Assembly: GCA_030144725.1 (NCBI GenBank)
Contig: JASKMD010000025.1
Span: forward strand, 3,515,716-3,579,715
Length of the DNA: 64,000 nucleotides
Source: Haematococcus lacustris
Taxonomy: Eukaryota > Chlorophyta > Chlorophyceae > Chlamydomonadales > Haematococcaceae
Direction of reading: 5' to 3'
Shown here: one piece after another, positions 29,801-43,726 of the stretch
Layout of the letters: every line of letters starts with the position of its first letter
Numbering within the stretch: the first letter of the stretch is position 1
Notes under the pieces: model-generated
Told to the model about the DNA's origin: nothing
Database searches by the model: none
Seen by the model: the letters and a program-made list of their open reading frames with translations, nothing else
Program-made: the position numbers and the translations under genes

Positions 29801-31498
29801 GAGGTGTTCTGCGCAGTGACATGCCGGTGTCATGCCAACCATGTCAGCCACCATGTTAGCCACCATGTGTGTGCCTTGTGTGCATGGCTGCAGTTGGAGG
29901 AGAACATGGCGGAGGTGTCCATGGAGCGTCATGGGCATGCCAAACAGCTGGTGGTGTTCTTTGGAGCAGCTAGCATTGGCACCAGGGGTGGCTGGGGTGC
30001 TGATGCGGTGCTGCGGGCCTGCCGCAAGGTGGTGTGCAGGCCCAGGGGCACAGACCAGCGGCGGGGCAGGGTGGTGCTTGTGGATGAGCACCGCACCACC
30101 CGGGTCAGCTCAGCAATGAATGGCCAGCAGCCCTGTGAGAGGCAGCTGAACAAGCGCAGGGCCACCAGGCCTGCAAACTGGAAGCCACCAGCAGGGCAGG
30201 TGGAACAGCGCCTGCTGCGTCCAGCCTGGAGCCAGCAGCGTAACCTGCCAGTGCGGGGCATGATGTGGTGCCCAGTGGTGGCCCCCTGCAAGCCCCCACA
30301 GGCCCCACGCAGCAGCCAGGCAGCCACACAGGCAGCAGCCTCAGAGCCAGGACCCAGCACTCCCCTGCCAGCCAAGCGCAGCAAGCGCACCAAGGCTGAG
30401 CCAGAGGCAGCTGAGCCCACCAAGGGCAAGGGCAAGGCTGCCAAAGCCAAGCCAGCACCACAGCCAGGCAGGTGGCTGGACAGGGACTGCAATGCAGCAT
30501 TGAACATGCAGCGCATTGGAGAGAGCAAGTGGCGTCCGCTGGAGCTGTGCTTCTGGCCAGACCAGGGAGCGCTGCCAGCCAAGGGCAAGGAGTACCCTGG
30601 CCTGGGCTACAAGCGAGTGCGAGACAAGCCACCCAAGGCCCAGCAGCAGCAGCAGCCTGCTGAGGCACAGTAGTGTGTGCCCCCCCTCTTGAGCTGTCAT
30701 CAGCTTTCAATTAGTGCATGTATTGTCATGCCAACTCTACGTCATAGCCCTCGTGGTCAGGCAATGCTGTAGGTGGTAGGCGACCGTGACCATGTGTATG
30801 CCATGTTTAGGCCATGTGCATGCCATGTGATGGGAACACCACACAGGAAAAACACTGTTTTGTAGTGGTCCACAACTAGTGTGTTCGACTGCAATGAAGG
30901 CTCAAGGGTTGAGGGCCAAGGTGCTGAGATGCCATAAGGCGGGAGCCTGCTCCAATGTCTGCACTAAGCTGCTGCTGGCATTTCGTTGGCAAGGGTGAGT
31001 CTGGCAGCACCCAGGGATTAGTACCTGTTTTTCACAAAAGCGCTGCACCTGCTGCCAGTTGTCACGCTTGTATCGGCTGGATGTCGCATTGGCAAAGCCA
31101 TGCATCTGGATGTCATGCTGCAGCCACATGCAAAGCAATGCCAGTATCAACCGTGCTGTCAACGAGGTCCTCCAAGCTGCTTTCGGTGCTCACAGGGTAG
31201 TATCTGCTGAAAATCTCAGCTACGATGAATCCATTGGCGATATCCCTGCACAGCACATGTTGTAGCCTGCATGTTGTACTACTAGCCTTCGAGGAACGGG
31301 CGTTCTTCCCGTCCTATACACACACCTTCGAACATTCTTTAGGGAGTGCGACAAGTCGAGGCTCTGTACCCATTTGTAAACCTCTCGCGTCAAGGCCGGG
31401 GTGTCCGGCGGGGCTTGGTAGCCATACACGGTGCTATCAGGCGGCCTCTGCCGTCTGCCAGGGGACACGTGCGCAGTGTTTGCCATTGGTGAAGTCAT
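26891..31498 (-). CDS. SPATA4-like calponin-homology (CH_2) domain protein
   Basis: SPATA4/SPEF1-type CH proteins are associated with cilia and flagella and with microtubules. Five exons in transcription order: 31498-31326, 31245-31194, 31117-31025, 27899-27796 and 27110-26891. They total 642 nt, a closed frame of 213 aa. The CH domain reads through the junctions: VYKWVQSLDLSHSLKNVRRD, then NGFIVAEIFSRYYP, HDIQMHGFANATSSRYKRDN, WQQVQRFCEKQ, and GMLLPAELVEGTAAGL ending LLEHLYQLFTGKK. This follows the order seen in SPATA4. The final exon (ATSRAAEAATSKVISAKLKA) is the usual short tail. Intron 3 (27900-31024) is unusually long because a 2.9-kb Fanzor element is inserted in it in the opposite orientation. 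A second ATG 12 nt downstream could also be the start. Confidence 0.85.
28155..30673 (+). pseudogene. Fanzor (TnpB-like predicted RNA-guided nuclease), N-terminal half plus RuvC-II/III
   Basis: Exon-like blocks: 28155-28381 (MPPRKRPSAAEQDP...), 28479-29200 (VIKVPGGAVLRGCKKTKRKL; acidic PEPEP stretch; LKVFCLYFANSNFLTPYNQL), 29355 to about 29815 ([39 protein letters not shown]) and 29893-30673. Compared with the copy at 54 kb, the segment from after [10 protein letters not shown] to the intron before LEEDMAEV is deleted, removing the RuvC-I Asp. RuvC-II VDEHRTT (Glu codon 30086-30088) and Ruv[13 protein letters not shown] (Asp codon 30485-30487) remain. Further damage: a TAG at 28233-28235 (codon 27) and a 17-C run at 29614-29630 that shifts frame. 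Between the Cys-poor zinc-ribbon region and RuvC-III sits a long Lys-rich insert ([11 protein letters not shown]) resembling a nuclear localisation signal. Inactive as it stands. Confidence 0.8.
29230..29350. repeat. CTGACC/CTTAAAC satellite-like run inside the Fanzor intron
   Basis: Irregular tandem units of ACCTGACCTGACC with CTTAAACCTGACC variants fill the intron between 29201 and 29354 in the Fanzor copy. Confidence 0.7.
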
Positions 31499-32624
31499 TT
31501 AGCTGTGTTTAGATACACAGGGTATTGATTGTGCGTAGAAACACAAATGTGGACAATGCAACACAAGGGGAAAACTGCAATTTGATTGCCAATCATGATG
31601 TGTGTCATGCCATCAATTAACCAAACAATCAAATTGCCCTTTACAAAGAGGATGTGTGTGCTCTAGGGCTCTAGGGAATCGGTTAGGGACACGTAGGGTA
31701 GGTCCCGACTCCTAGGTTAGGGACACACACCGGTCTCTCACTGCTGTGGGGAAGTGGAGGGGCTCCACAGGAGGATAGGGATACAGGGATGTAGGTACAT
31801 CCATTCAGATGTATCTACTGTCGTACAGGTAGTTGTGTGGCAGGCCTGAGTCAGGCGCTCCCAACATTCAAAAAATGGCAGTAAACCGACCCCTGGTAGT
31901 AGGACGGCTGTAACTCTGTACTCGCTGCGCCAAAATTTATGCTAGCTGGCTCAGAATGTAGCCAACCCAGTCAGCTACCTTTCACCCATCCAGAATAATT
32001 ATCCAGTTAGTAGGCCGTGCAGTGCAAAGCATCAAAGTTAGTAATTTGAATTTGAGCCGGTTCGGGGCATGCAGTCATCGCTGCGACCGCCCGCGCCGCT
32101 TCGGTTGCTCTACACGAGCATGCGCATCGGCAGAAGCAGTCGGATTGGAAAACGGTTGCGGGAATGTGGCACGAAGGCGGTTGGCAGGTGGTTGGGGGAG
32201 GTGGCCGGTACAGCCTTTGTTGCGCACTTTACAACCTGAGTTGGCGCTGGGGGGCTGTCTAACTGAGTCTCAGGCCTGGGATAGAAGTCCTGGCATAGAA
32301 GTTTGGAAATATATTGCATGCAGGCCTTACGTGTCGAAGTCGGGGTCCTCCGGCACTGCTCTAGGCCCACCCACACCAGTTCGTCTCTTCTTCCTCGCCA
32401 TAAACAATAGCAACGCGAGGCAGCAACACGTACTAAGGATTTTCGTGCTTGTCACACACATGTCCCATGTCCCATGTTGCTGCTACTACTTTCACTAGTA
32501 GAAACTGAAAGTCGTGTAAAACAAAGGTAGCTTACCCAATTGTTGCTGCTAGTACTCACTATCACTACTGAACGACCCCAGTCACGAGCCCGGCGCAGAG
32601 TAGTTTCGATCACTTAGCACCGCG
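31499..32624. promoter_or_regulatory. Divergent promoter region, SPATA4-like / proteasome alpha-4
   Basis: This 1.1-kb region lies between the two start codons and should contain both promoters. It includes a 12-bp perfect inverted repeat GCAATTTGATTG (31577-31588) / CAATCAAATTGC (31626-31637). A dispersed repeat (ACCCCTGGTAGTAGGACGGC at about 31890) has a second copy near 36300. No other gene seen. Confidence 0.4.
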
Positions 32625-35476
<2,852 letters not shown>

Positions 35477-35823
35477 GGATGGCACCAGAGCTGGCTGCTT
35501 GGGTGCTTACTCGTAAGATGCGCGCACCCTGCGCTCGACGTCGTCGAGGTGTGCCAGTTTCGATGTCGACGAGCGCATACATGAAGGGACGTCGCGCACG
35601 TCGTTCAGGTCTTTGCATCATTATGCACATGTTGGTGGTGCCATCGTGGCGACAACATGGAACCGCCATTGGGTCGGACATCCTACAGAAGGACCAGGTG
35701 CCTCGGTGCCTTGAGCCTGACTACTGGTTTGCCTCCTTTCTGAGTCAACGAGGCTTTGTTGCGGCTGGGCCACTGTCGGAATGAGTTGTGGCGTCGTTGG
35801 GCCTAGTGGGCCCTGTGAGGATC

Positions 35824-35828
35824 TGTAA
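35824..35828 (+). terminator. TGTAA polyadenylation signal after PAC1
   Basis: TGTAA lies about 350 nt after the PAC1 stop (GATCTGTAAAGCCC). No gene is visible between the stop and this site. Confidence 0.5.
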
Positions 35829-35924
35829 AGCCCGCCTGCAGCCCAAACTCGCGCTGTGGCCATTCATGTTGTGCAGCAGACGAAGCTAATGACGATGCAG
35901 TGATGCCGGCTGGCAGGTGATCCG

Positions 35925-36275
35925 GGCTGCCAAGGGCAAGGAGCACCCTGCGCATGGGTACAAGAGGCTGCGAGACTAGCCACGCAAGGCCAGCAGCAGC
36001 AGCAGCCTGCTGAGGAACAGTAGTGTGTATCCCCATTTGAGCTGTCATCAGCTTACATTTAGCGCATATTAGTCATGCCAACTCGACGCTATAGCCCTCG
36101 CGATCAGGCAATACTGTAGGTGGTAGGCACTCGTGCACCATGTCCATGTGCGTTGGGTATGCTCTACTCAGTCCACTTACACCATTGGAGTAGTCCCGCT
36201 ATTGATTCCTAATGGCCCCTAGTGGTACGGCTGAAATGGAGGCCCTAGTGAGGGACAAAGGGGCTGGTCAGACGT
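35925..36275 (+). mobile_element. Fanzor element 3' fragment (type-A tail)
   Basis: Starts within the last coding segment (GCTGCCAAGGGCAAGGAGCA; TACAAGAGGCTGCGAGAC), passes the CAG-rich end and the TAG at about 36021, and continues through a type-A tail that ends in CCTAGTGAGGGACAAAGGGG then GCTG. Only the final ~100 coding bases and the tail are present: a strongly 5'-truncated copy. No convincing target-site duplication. Confidence 0.8.
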
Positions 36276-36859
36276 GCACCTCTAATTGATAAGGAACCCA
36301 CCCCTGGTAGCAGGACGACTGTAACTCTGCACTCACTGCGCTGAATGTGCCTATTACACTATGATGCAGGCAACCCAGCCGACTAAACCGAGTGTGTCCA
36401 GGAGGTCGTTTGGCTTTATTGTTACACTGAGCACGATGACAAACCACAAGTGCTGTAAGCTTAAGCATGGGTGGCACGGCTGGCTGCCCATTGGCTAGCT
36501 GGGCGGCGATGAGGGTGCGGCAGCGAGGCACCTATTAGCACGAATCACATGTGGCTGGCCTAGCTGGCTGCTGGCTGGGTCAGGGGAGTTGAGCGGTGCA
36601 CCTGCCCAGATGGGCCACTAGCATGTATGACATAGGTTGCCATGAATGCCATGGCCCTGTAACGACTGTCACTGCTTGGCTGGCATGCTTGTACATGCTT
36701 TGTACATGCTTTGTACTTGTAGTGGCTAGGATTGTCTAAGTTCAAAAGGCGAATGCATGGCATGCTCGCATCTGCTCGGTGTGTGCTCAAGCTGCGTTCG
36801 TCCGGTCAGACAAGGGCCACTGGTCCTGCGTGGCATGGGTAGCACCGGCAGCGCCGCCT
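36276..36859. other. Intergenic region between PAC1 and the GATA gene
   Basis: No gene. It contains the second copy of the dispersed repeat (ACCCCTGGTAGCAGGACGAC at about 36300, cf. 31890) and TTACA at 36422-36426, a possible minus-strand poly(A) signal for the GATA gene. Confidence 0.4.
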
Positions 36860-39800
36860 TTACCGGGTTCCCGGTGCGGAGGCCGCGAGTGGCATCTGCT
36901 TTCGCAACAGGTGGCGTTCCCGCCCTGCTTTCAGCGCTCCCATCTTGCTCGCACGGGTGTGCCGACGGACAGCGGCCATGCGGTGTGTCAAGTCGCTGCA
37001 GCTGTCTTGGCTCGCACCCGCGTCAACCTCCGTGGCTTGCCCGGTGACAACCTTAGCACGCTTAGGAGAGGGGTCTGCAGTTCCGGAGGGATGGACTGCA
37101 TGCCTGGTTTTGCCCACTGCGAGTGTGCCGCCGCTGCTGCCAGCGAAGCAAGGGGCAGCCTGCACCCCTGCTGAGTCGCCTGGCAAGGGGCTAGTAGAGA
37201 ACGAGGTACAGCTATTGGCAGGGGAGCAAGCAGAGGCAGAGGATGGAGAGGGGGCAGGCTGTGGTGAATGCTTTTGAGCGCGGCACCGTTTCTGGTACCG
37301 TAGTCCACACCTGCAGCCACCGCAACAGCGCCCCTGAGGCACCAAGTTTCTTGTGAGCGTGTGCTGAGTACCTACACAGCTCCGAATGCTGCTAGCTACC
37401 TGATGAGCTACTCACACCTGCCAGGTGCCACTTCATCCTCACGATTCTTGCTGCACGTTGGCGTTGTTTGCCTCCTGTCCTACGACTCTGCCTTTGCGTT
37501 TGATTGCGATTCTTGCCTGCTACTACTTGTAGCACATACCACTAGCTGCAGCACACATGCGACTTACGTGTTGCACAGGTTTGCAAATACTGGGGTGGCG
37601 GGCCCCAGAATGGGCACCTGCTTCATTGGCAACAGCGCCACCAGCCCCCCTTGCCTCAGCTGGCCACACTGCTGCTTGCCGTCCTTTGCGTGGGTACTTG
37701 TTGCCCACTGGGCTGATGAGGGAGGTGCTGTCCTTGGCCCTGGCAGCTGCCCTCCAATGCCAACGACTGGGCTGGTGCACGCCAGTGCTGGCTCTGCTGC
37801 TGCATGCAGCAGGTTGACTGTGGCCCGCCGCTGCACTTGGTGACGCTGCAGCATCACCGGCCCACTGCCCTGGCTGACCCCACTGCTCACCCCTGCTGCT
37901 CCCAGCCGCTGCTGATGGTAGCCCAGCGCAGAGGTGGTGGAGGCATCAACCACTGCTCCAGCAGGCGCTGCTGCCTCAAAGCTGCCTTCACCTGGCAGCC
38001 CTGCTCCGCTTGCAGCTGGGGTGCCATGTGCAGGGGCTGGGTCCGAGGCTGGGCTGGGTGCGGCCGTGCTTGGCAGCGGTGGGCCCCGCCGCCACACAGG
38101 GCTGACCAGCGTGCCGCACTCCCAGCACTGCACTGACCAGCGTGCCAGCGCCCCCCTGCCAGTCGCCTGCGACTTGACGAACAGAGTAGCTGGGATCTGG
38201 ACGTGGAGCGGGACTCCCTGTCGGGCTGCAGCCGCATGGACTGCAGCCCAAGCCTTTGACAGCTCTGTGCGACTGTCTTTGTAGGCCTGCAGGTGGAGGG
38301 CAGGTGGAGAGCAGGATGCATGTCAGTGATGGCTGCCTTGGTGGGATGGAAGGCAGTGCCTAGCGTGCTGCAGCTTCCAGTTGCTTCCAGTCCAGCCAGG
38401 CAGCCCAGCCAGAAGGCTCACTTACCAGATCAGCTTGCCACAACCTGAACCGCGTGCAAGCCTGCCTAGCCTGCTAATCATGCATGTGTGTCATGCCAAG
38501 ATGGCTAGAAGGTTTGTAAGGGGTCAGGCGACATTGCAAGGGGTCTGGGCCCGCAGTTTCAGGGGCACTATTGCACACGTCGTGACTGACTGCACTCTTT
38601 AATAACGTGCCACTGGGTGCATTGGTGCAGCTTGACTAGAGGCAGAGGTGGAGCATGAAGCCTGTGTGGCCTGTGCAGGCCAGAGAGGCCCTGTGTGGCC
38701 CTGTTGCCTATTGTGTGGGCCAGCTGTTGTCATGCTGCAGTGGAGGGCAATCCTACTAACTGCATGTAGCTTGCAGCTGTGCATCCTTACCTGTATGTTA
38801 GGCGCCACACCAGTTGTGTGGAGGTTGTCAGTCGCAGCTATTGGCTGTCTGCAGGCACCCAGACGTCCCCGGACAGATGCTGTGGGCGTACCTATAGAGC
38901 TGCCAGCTCCTTGCCAAGCAGCTTCTGGGCTTACTGGAGCTGAGCTGCTGACCACGCGACCAGCTGCTTGACCCCAAGTACTCGCTTGCTGGTTTCCTTG
39001 GACCAATGGACCCAGTGACGGTGTGGGGGATGGCAGGGTGGTGGGGGGGAGCAGGAAGGGCCTTGGGGACTGGGCCTGTCGAGCCAGGGTGAGGGGCTGA
39101 GTGTGTGACTGCCCGGGCTGCACATCAGGCTGAGCAGCGGCAGGGGGCAGGACAGCTGACTGGAGGCGGGTGGCTGCAGCTTGCATCAGCTGCAGGGCAC
39201 GGAGCCTGATGGAAGGCCATGCAGAATGTGCTACTTGCTGCACAGGCTGCAGGCTTGGAGTGTGGCCTGGCTTGAGGTGTTGTGCAGCAGGAGGAGCAGG
39301 AGGAGCAGCGTTGGTTGACTGGCCGGAACTTAAGCCTTGTGCCGCAGCTTGCAGCATGGAGCTTGGTGGCAGAGGTGGTGGATGGGCACCGCCAAATGAC
39401 AAGAACGAGGTGTTGGGCCACTGACATGTGGGTGAGGGCAGTAGGGTAGGGGGCACCCCCACCCCTGGTCCTGGCGGTTGATGGTGTGGTGTCTGCCCTG
39501 AGACGAGGCATGAGAGACATGCTGCTGCTGGGCTGTGCTGGAACATGGGCATTGGGAGGTGTAGCTGATCTGGCACACACAGCTCTGACGGTGCTTTTGT
39601 CAAATGCATGGGCACAGCCACACCTGGTTGCGCTGTACTTGCTGCAATTGGGTGCGCTAGTGGGGCACTGGCAACAGGTTGCTGGGGACAGGCTGTGGGC
39701 AAGAGGGTTGGCATATCAGCGGCGGCATTCTCTGGCATCGTTGCTGGGGCCAACCCATACTCAGATGCTGCCGTGTTTGTAGCTTGAAGGAGACCTTTGC

Positions 39801-41374
39801 TGCCAGCCAGCTGGTTTGGCAGAGAGTCAGGGACGAGGCATGACTGCATCGCAGGGGCTTGGCTTTGCACATCAGCCCAACTTGCTAGGTAGCTGGCTGC
39901 CACTGACGCTGCTGTTGGGCCTGCCTCTGGCTCATGGTGAACATCCGGCGGACAGTCAGCAGTGGGCTGGTCGGCACCACGCTGCGAACGACAGGAGCAG
40001 TAGCGATATCAGTGGTAGGAAGCAGTGATGGAAGGACAGAGCACACGCAAACAGCCTCTAAAACCCCTCCCAGCCTGCTTCAGTGCTGGTGGCTCATTAC
40101 CTGCTTGAAGCTGAACCCACACCTGATTGCCATTGCCAGAAGCTAGCAACTTCTCATCAGCCCAACAGGCAATAAGAACAGTCTGTGTTGAGCAAACCTC
40201 ACACACATGGCATGGGTGCCTTCCAGCTACACTATTGCTCTGTCGCACTCACCGACTCAGCGCTGAGGTGTGACGTAGGACCACAAGCAGCGCCCACAGC
40301 TGCATCTGGCTTTTGACAGCTGAGTTGTGGCCAGGGTCCAGGCGAGTGCAGCGACGGCTGTTGAAGCGGAGTGGCAGTTGGGTGGTTATAAGGTGAGGGG
40401 GAAGACTGGGCATATGGCTGCAGCCCAGGGGCTCGGTTGCGGGCATTGCTAGGGGAAAGAGGTGCATTGGCCAGGTGTGAGTGCATGCTTGCCCGTGCAG
40501 ACTGCTCACGCTGCAGCTGAGACGGCGCCCCTGCATGCCAGTCACGGCTGGCCGTTGCCTGGCAGCTGTCTGACTTGCCAGCCAGCCTAGCCTGGTCCCA
40601 TAGCATGTGGGAAGGGAGCAGGTGTGGCAGCTGTGGGGCACTGGGTGGCCAGGCTTGCGGCTCAGCGTTGTCTGGAGGGCTGGAGGCGGTGAGGTACACA
40701 GACCAGTCGTGGTTGCCAGGGTCAGCTTCGTTGACTGGATGGGTGGAGAACAGACCATCCAGCCAGTCTTGACTCTGAGGCAAGAGGAAGCTGCCCAGGC
40801 TGCGTGCGGGGTGCTGTTGCTGTTGAAGCGTATGGGATGGCTGGGATGCAAGACCTGCACAAGGACAGAGCCATGGTGGTGAGCTGCTGCAAGGATGGAG
40901 GGAATGCATTACTCTCACCTGTAAGCAAGTGCGCACGGTTAAAGCTGTTTGATCCTTGGTCACCAAACAAAGCACGGCGCATCTGCAGTTGCAGGTTTGG
41001 AGTCAGACTCTTCACAGCAGCTGGGTGACAAAACCACAAAGCTACAGTGAATTGAACCTACACCTAAGTGCCAGTGCCAGGTGCATCACTAAAGGGTAAT
41101 CACTTACCGTCCCTGAATGTCGTGACGCAAAGCTGGGACCGCGCAACGGCTGAAGGGCAGGGGGTGAGTACGATGCCCCCTCTTTGGTTGGTGATACACG
41201 GAGCAAAGAGAGGATGGGAGAGTCACCAGTGTACTGAGCATGGCCGGAGGTGCGGGGCATGGAGGGGCTGGATTGTGCCAGCCAGGACGTTATGCTGGGA
41301 AGCGATGCCGCAAACATTTCTCTTCCCTGGTCTAGCGTAGGGATACAAGCTGCAGGCATAGGAGGGGGCATCAT
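36860..41374 (-). CDS. GATA-type zinc-finger transcription factor with an extended finger loop
   Basis: Seven exons in transcription order: 41374-41108, 40982-40919, 40854-40253, 39981-38791, 38286-37992, 37589-37568 (22 nt) and 37310-36860. The total of 2892 nt closes as 963 aa. The first ~700 residues are Gln/Pro/Ser/Ala-rich, as in activation domains. The GATA finger is spread over three exons: CWECGTLVSPVWRRGP, then VFANLCNT from the microexon, then CGLRYQKRC. This gives two CxxC pairs with conserved WRRGP and LCN.CG.RYQK. In this splice model the loop between the CxxC pairs is 46 residues instead of the usual 17-20; a shorter isoform is possible but no nearer donor was seen. The C-terminal tail has an NLS-like SPKRAKVV. 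The ATG at 41374 begins MMPPPMPAACIP; an upstream exon cannot be excluded. It presumably binds GATA-like DNA in the nucleus. Confidence 0.8.
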
Positions 41375-41908
41375 ACCAACACTTGCAATGCCATGCCAGA
41401 CTTCGGCGGCCGCTCGTGCAGCTTCGCCAACTGACTAATGATCGGGGGCCACCGCCGGCATCACCCATCGCTGGCTCCGTTACTATATTCAACAGCAGTC
41501 AACTGCCAGCACTTCGGTCGACTCGACTTACCGACAGGAAACCTTCGGCGACACGGCCTCGGAATCAGCGTGTAGCAGGCCTCGGCAGTTTGCGATGCTC
41601 AATTGGCATAACGTCGGAAGGTAGCGGCTATAGAGATTACCTAGGCCCTGGACTACTTGGGTCCGGCATTTCTGGTGTACATAAGCTCGTCGACAAGCCG
41701 CATTGGCAAGCAGGTAAGTCACGGCAAGCAGCTACACCAGCAAGTTAGCAATGAGCTCACGGGTTGCAAGTCGTGCAAGCTGGCCAGACAAACAAATTGT
41801 TTTGGCAAGGGACCACAGATGCTTCACTGGCACCTGTGTAATATGCAGTTATGTGCTGGGGTGACTTGTGCACAACCAACACTCGAAACTACACCCCCCA
41901 CTTGCGGC

Positions 41909-42580
41909 TAGGGTGCGGTTCCTCCGCTTAATATTAACTTAATAGCTTAATTAAATTAAGGCCGGTCGTATTAAGTTCCTTAAGTGTATTAAGTGGCTTC
42001 CTTTTGACCCACACTGCTATGAGTGCAGCTGTGCGACCCCAGCGCACGGGTCGCAACCGCAATCGCCTCACATTGGCACTTTCAGCCGGGAGGCACGCGG
42101 GCAGGCAGCAACATATGCCAACAAGCCGTAGTGGCTTCGGAACAGCTGTATTACAGCAAAACGGCTATGACTGGGTCGCTGGGGCCCGGCCCCGCAGTGG
42201 ACCGCGACCAAATTGCACAAAGACGCGATTTGATCGGTGTTGCATCTGCGTACCCAGCAAAGGCCAATGGTGTGGTTCTTAAGCACAAACGATGCGAGAT
42301 GAGCAAAGTTGCTCTCTAGTAGTGCACAAATGGTAATACCGCGAGCAAACACTAAACGGCTGTGTGGTCACTAAAGGGGTCGATGCACTTTTTAGGCAGG
42401 ACCACGCCGCGGGCCCGCAGTGGGGCTACATCAAGCAAGGGGTAGAGCCACGAAGGGTAGAGCGAGAGGGCTAGAAAAAGAGAGTTACCAGCGCTTAATA
42501 TTAAGTGGTTAAGTGGTTAAGTAAGCGACCTAATACTTAATATGACGCTTAATTAAACTTAATTAAGAAACCGCTCCCTA
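41909..42580. mobile_element. hAT-like non-autonomous DNA transposon, 672 bp
   Basis: The ends are TAGGGTGCGGTTCCT on the left and, reading inward on the other strand, TAGGGAGCGGTTTCT on the right (13/15 identical). An 8-bp direct repeat CTTGCGGC flanks the element at 41901-41908 and 42581-42588. An 8-bp duplication with TAGGG-type ends is typical of the hAT superfamily. Both subterminal regions are AT-rich with many TTAAT/CTTAATTAA units. No transposase frame is visible inside. Confidence 0.8.
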
Positions 42581-42588
42581 CTTGCGGC

Positions 42589-43160
42589 CCATAGCTCAGG
42601 AGGCCCCAAAATGAGGTTGGTATCAGTGATGCAGAATCATATGTAATAATACAACATTTCATGTGATAATATGTAGTTTTATGTATTATAACTTTGAAAC
42701 TCTGTAATCTACATATATATTTACATATAGAAATAATAAGGGGGCAAGATGAAAAATGTGATCGGAATGGCCTGCGATTCTCCGTGCAACCTCTTCTAAC
42801 TTCGATACTGCATAGTACATCGAGGAAACCGAGCGCGACTCACTGTACGGTAAGATCGAAAGTCGTTCTGAAATCTGGAGGCAGTAAAATTAGAGATGAT
42901 TAGTGAATCGGGTTATGTACACGCCAGCGCGTCCACTCGCGGTGTTTCATTTTGAAATGTCTGGCCGGCCCGTCAACCGACAGTCCGGTCAAACAAGGAC
43001 CCCCAACCAAAAGTACAGCACCGGCCCTAGATGAACATGACACATGTTGGTCCATCATTTAGAACTGACAGCCGCAGTCCAGGGCCGAGACTGGGCTGCA
43101 CCTCACGGATGCGGCGTGGCGTGCGTGGCGTGCATGTCAACCTTGCGCACAGCCTATGCG
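42589..43160. other. AT-rich intergenic stretch
   Basis: Locally AT-rich (around 42640-42750), unlike its surroundings. I see no convincing coding sequence or terminal repeats. Confidence 0.4.
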
Positions 43161-43247
43161 GTAAAATATGTTCCGCCTCTGCTTCAGCGCAAGGGAGCCT
43201 CACGTCCCCAATGCACCTGATGGCAGGTGTCTAGCCCCGAAGAGCAG

Positions 43248-43545
43248 GCAGGCTAGCAGCAGGGGCAGCAGCAGCAGTAGCAGCAGCAGCAGTAGCAGCA
43301 GCAGCAGCAGTAGCAGCAGCAGCAGCAGGGGCAGCAGCAGCAGCGGCAGGAGCAGCAGGGGCAACAGTAGCAGCAGCAGCAGGGGCAGCAGCAGCAGCGG
43401 CAGCAGCAGCAGCAGCAGCAGCAACAGGGGCAGCGGCGGCGGCGGCAGCAGCAGGGGCAGCAGCAGCGGCATCAGCAACAGCAGCAACAGGGGCAGCAGC
43501 AGCAGGGGCAGCAGCAGTAGCAGCAGCGGCAGCAATGGCAGCAGT
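43248..43545. repeat. CAG/GGGGCAGCAG trinucleotide-rich repeat
   Basis: Irregular AGC repeats broken by AGGGGC units. It is open in several frames; the poly-Ser, poly-Ala and poly-Leu readings are low-complexity shadows unless the adjacent exon is real. Confidence 0.9.
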
Positions 43546-43609
43546 GCCAGCATCAGACTTGACAGGCTTCATCAGGTGGGTTGTACCATATACATGTGTT
43601 GTTTGTGCA

Positions 43610-43726
43610 GTAGCAGCGGCAGCAGTGGCAGGGGCAGGGGCTGCCGCAGTGTACACTGAGAATGTGGTTTACACCGACGTGTTTGATGCCTTGCCACCTG
43701 GCCCCGACGACTATGAGGGCTGGTGA
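43610..43726 (+). CDS. Possible terminal exon of an unidentified small gene
   Basis: After a good acceptor (TTGTTTGTGCAG) the plus strand reads an Ala-rich segment and then VYTENVVYTDVFDALPPGPD followed by DYEGW and a stop at 43724-43726. The acidic, low-bias ending looks protein-like, but I cannot identify the family. Upstream exons may include the CAG-rich region or an ATG at 43031 (MNMTHVGPSFRTDS). Confidence 0.25.
   Translation, partial: VAAAAVAGAGAAAVYTENVVYTDVFDALPPGPDDYEGW

Larger units (their letters stand above)
28003..30926 (+). mobile_element. Fanzor element copy 1 (2.9 kb, type-B tail), inside SPATA4-like intron 3
   Basis: The element is bounded by a direct repeat AGATGCCAT at 27994-28002 and 30927-30935; the match is 12 bp if the CTG on the left flank and at the element end is counted. 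The right end is GAGGGCCAAGGTGCTG, shared with the other type-B copies. The left part carries short tandem units around GGTCGGAGTGCCCTTTG and the leader GAGAACGAGTGACATCGCC shared with the 9.5-kb copy. It lies antisense to the host gene. It holds the N-terminal half of the Fanzor gene and RuvC-II/III, but an internal deletion removed the RuvC-I core. Confidence 0.85.

Noticed and set aside
28003..30926. Helitron as the carrier of the Fanzor gene
   Set aside because: Helitrons do not make target-site duplications and end in CTRR; here duplications of 9-18 bp are present and the end is GCTG.
36560..36790. Short minus-strand frame downstream of the GATA gene
   Set aside because: No family features, no splice signals, low-complexity TGTACATGC repeats.
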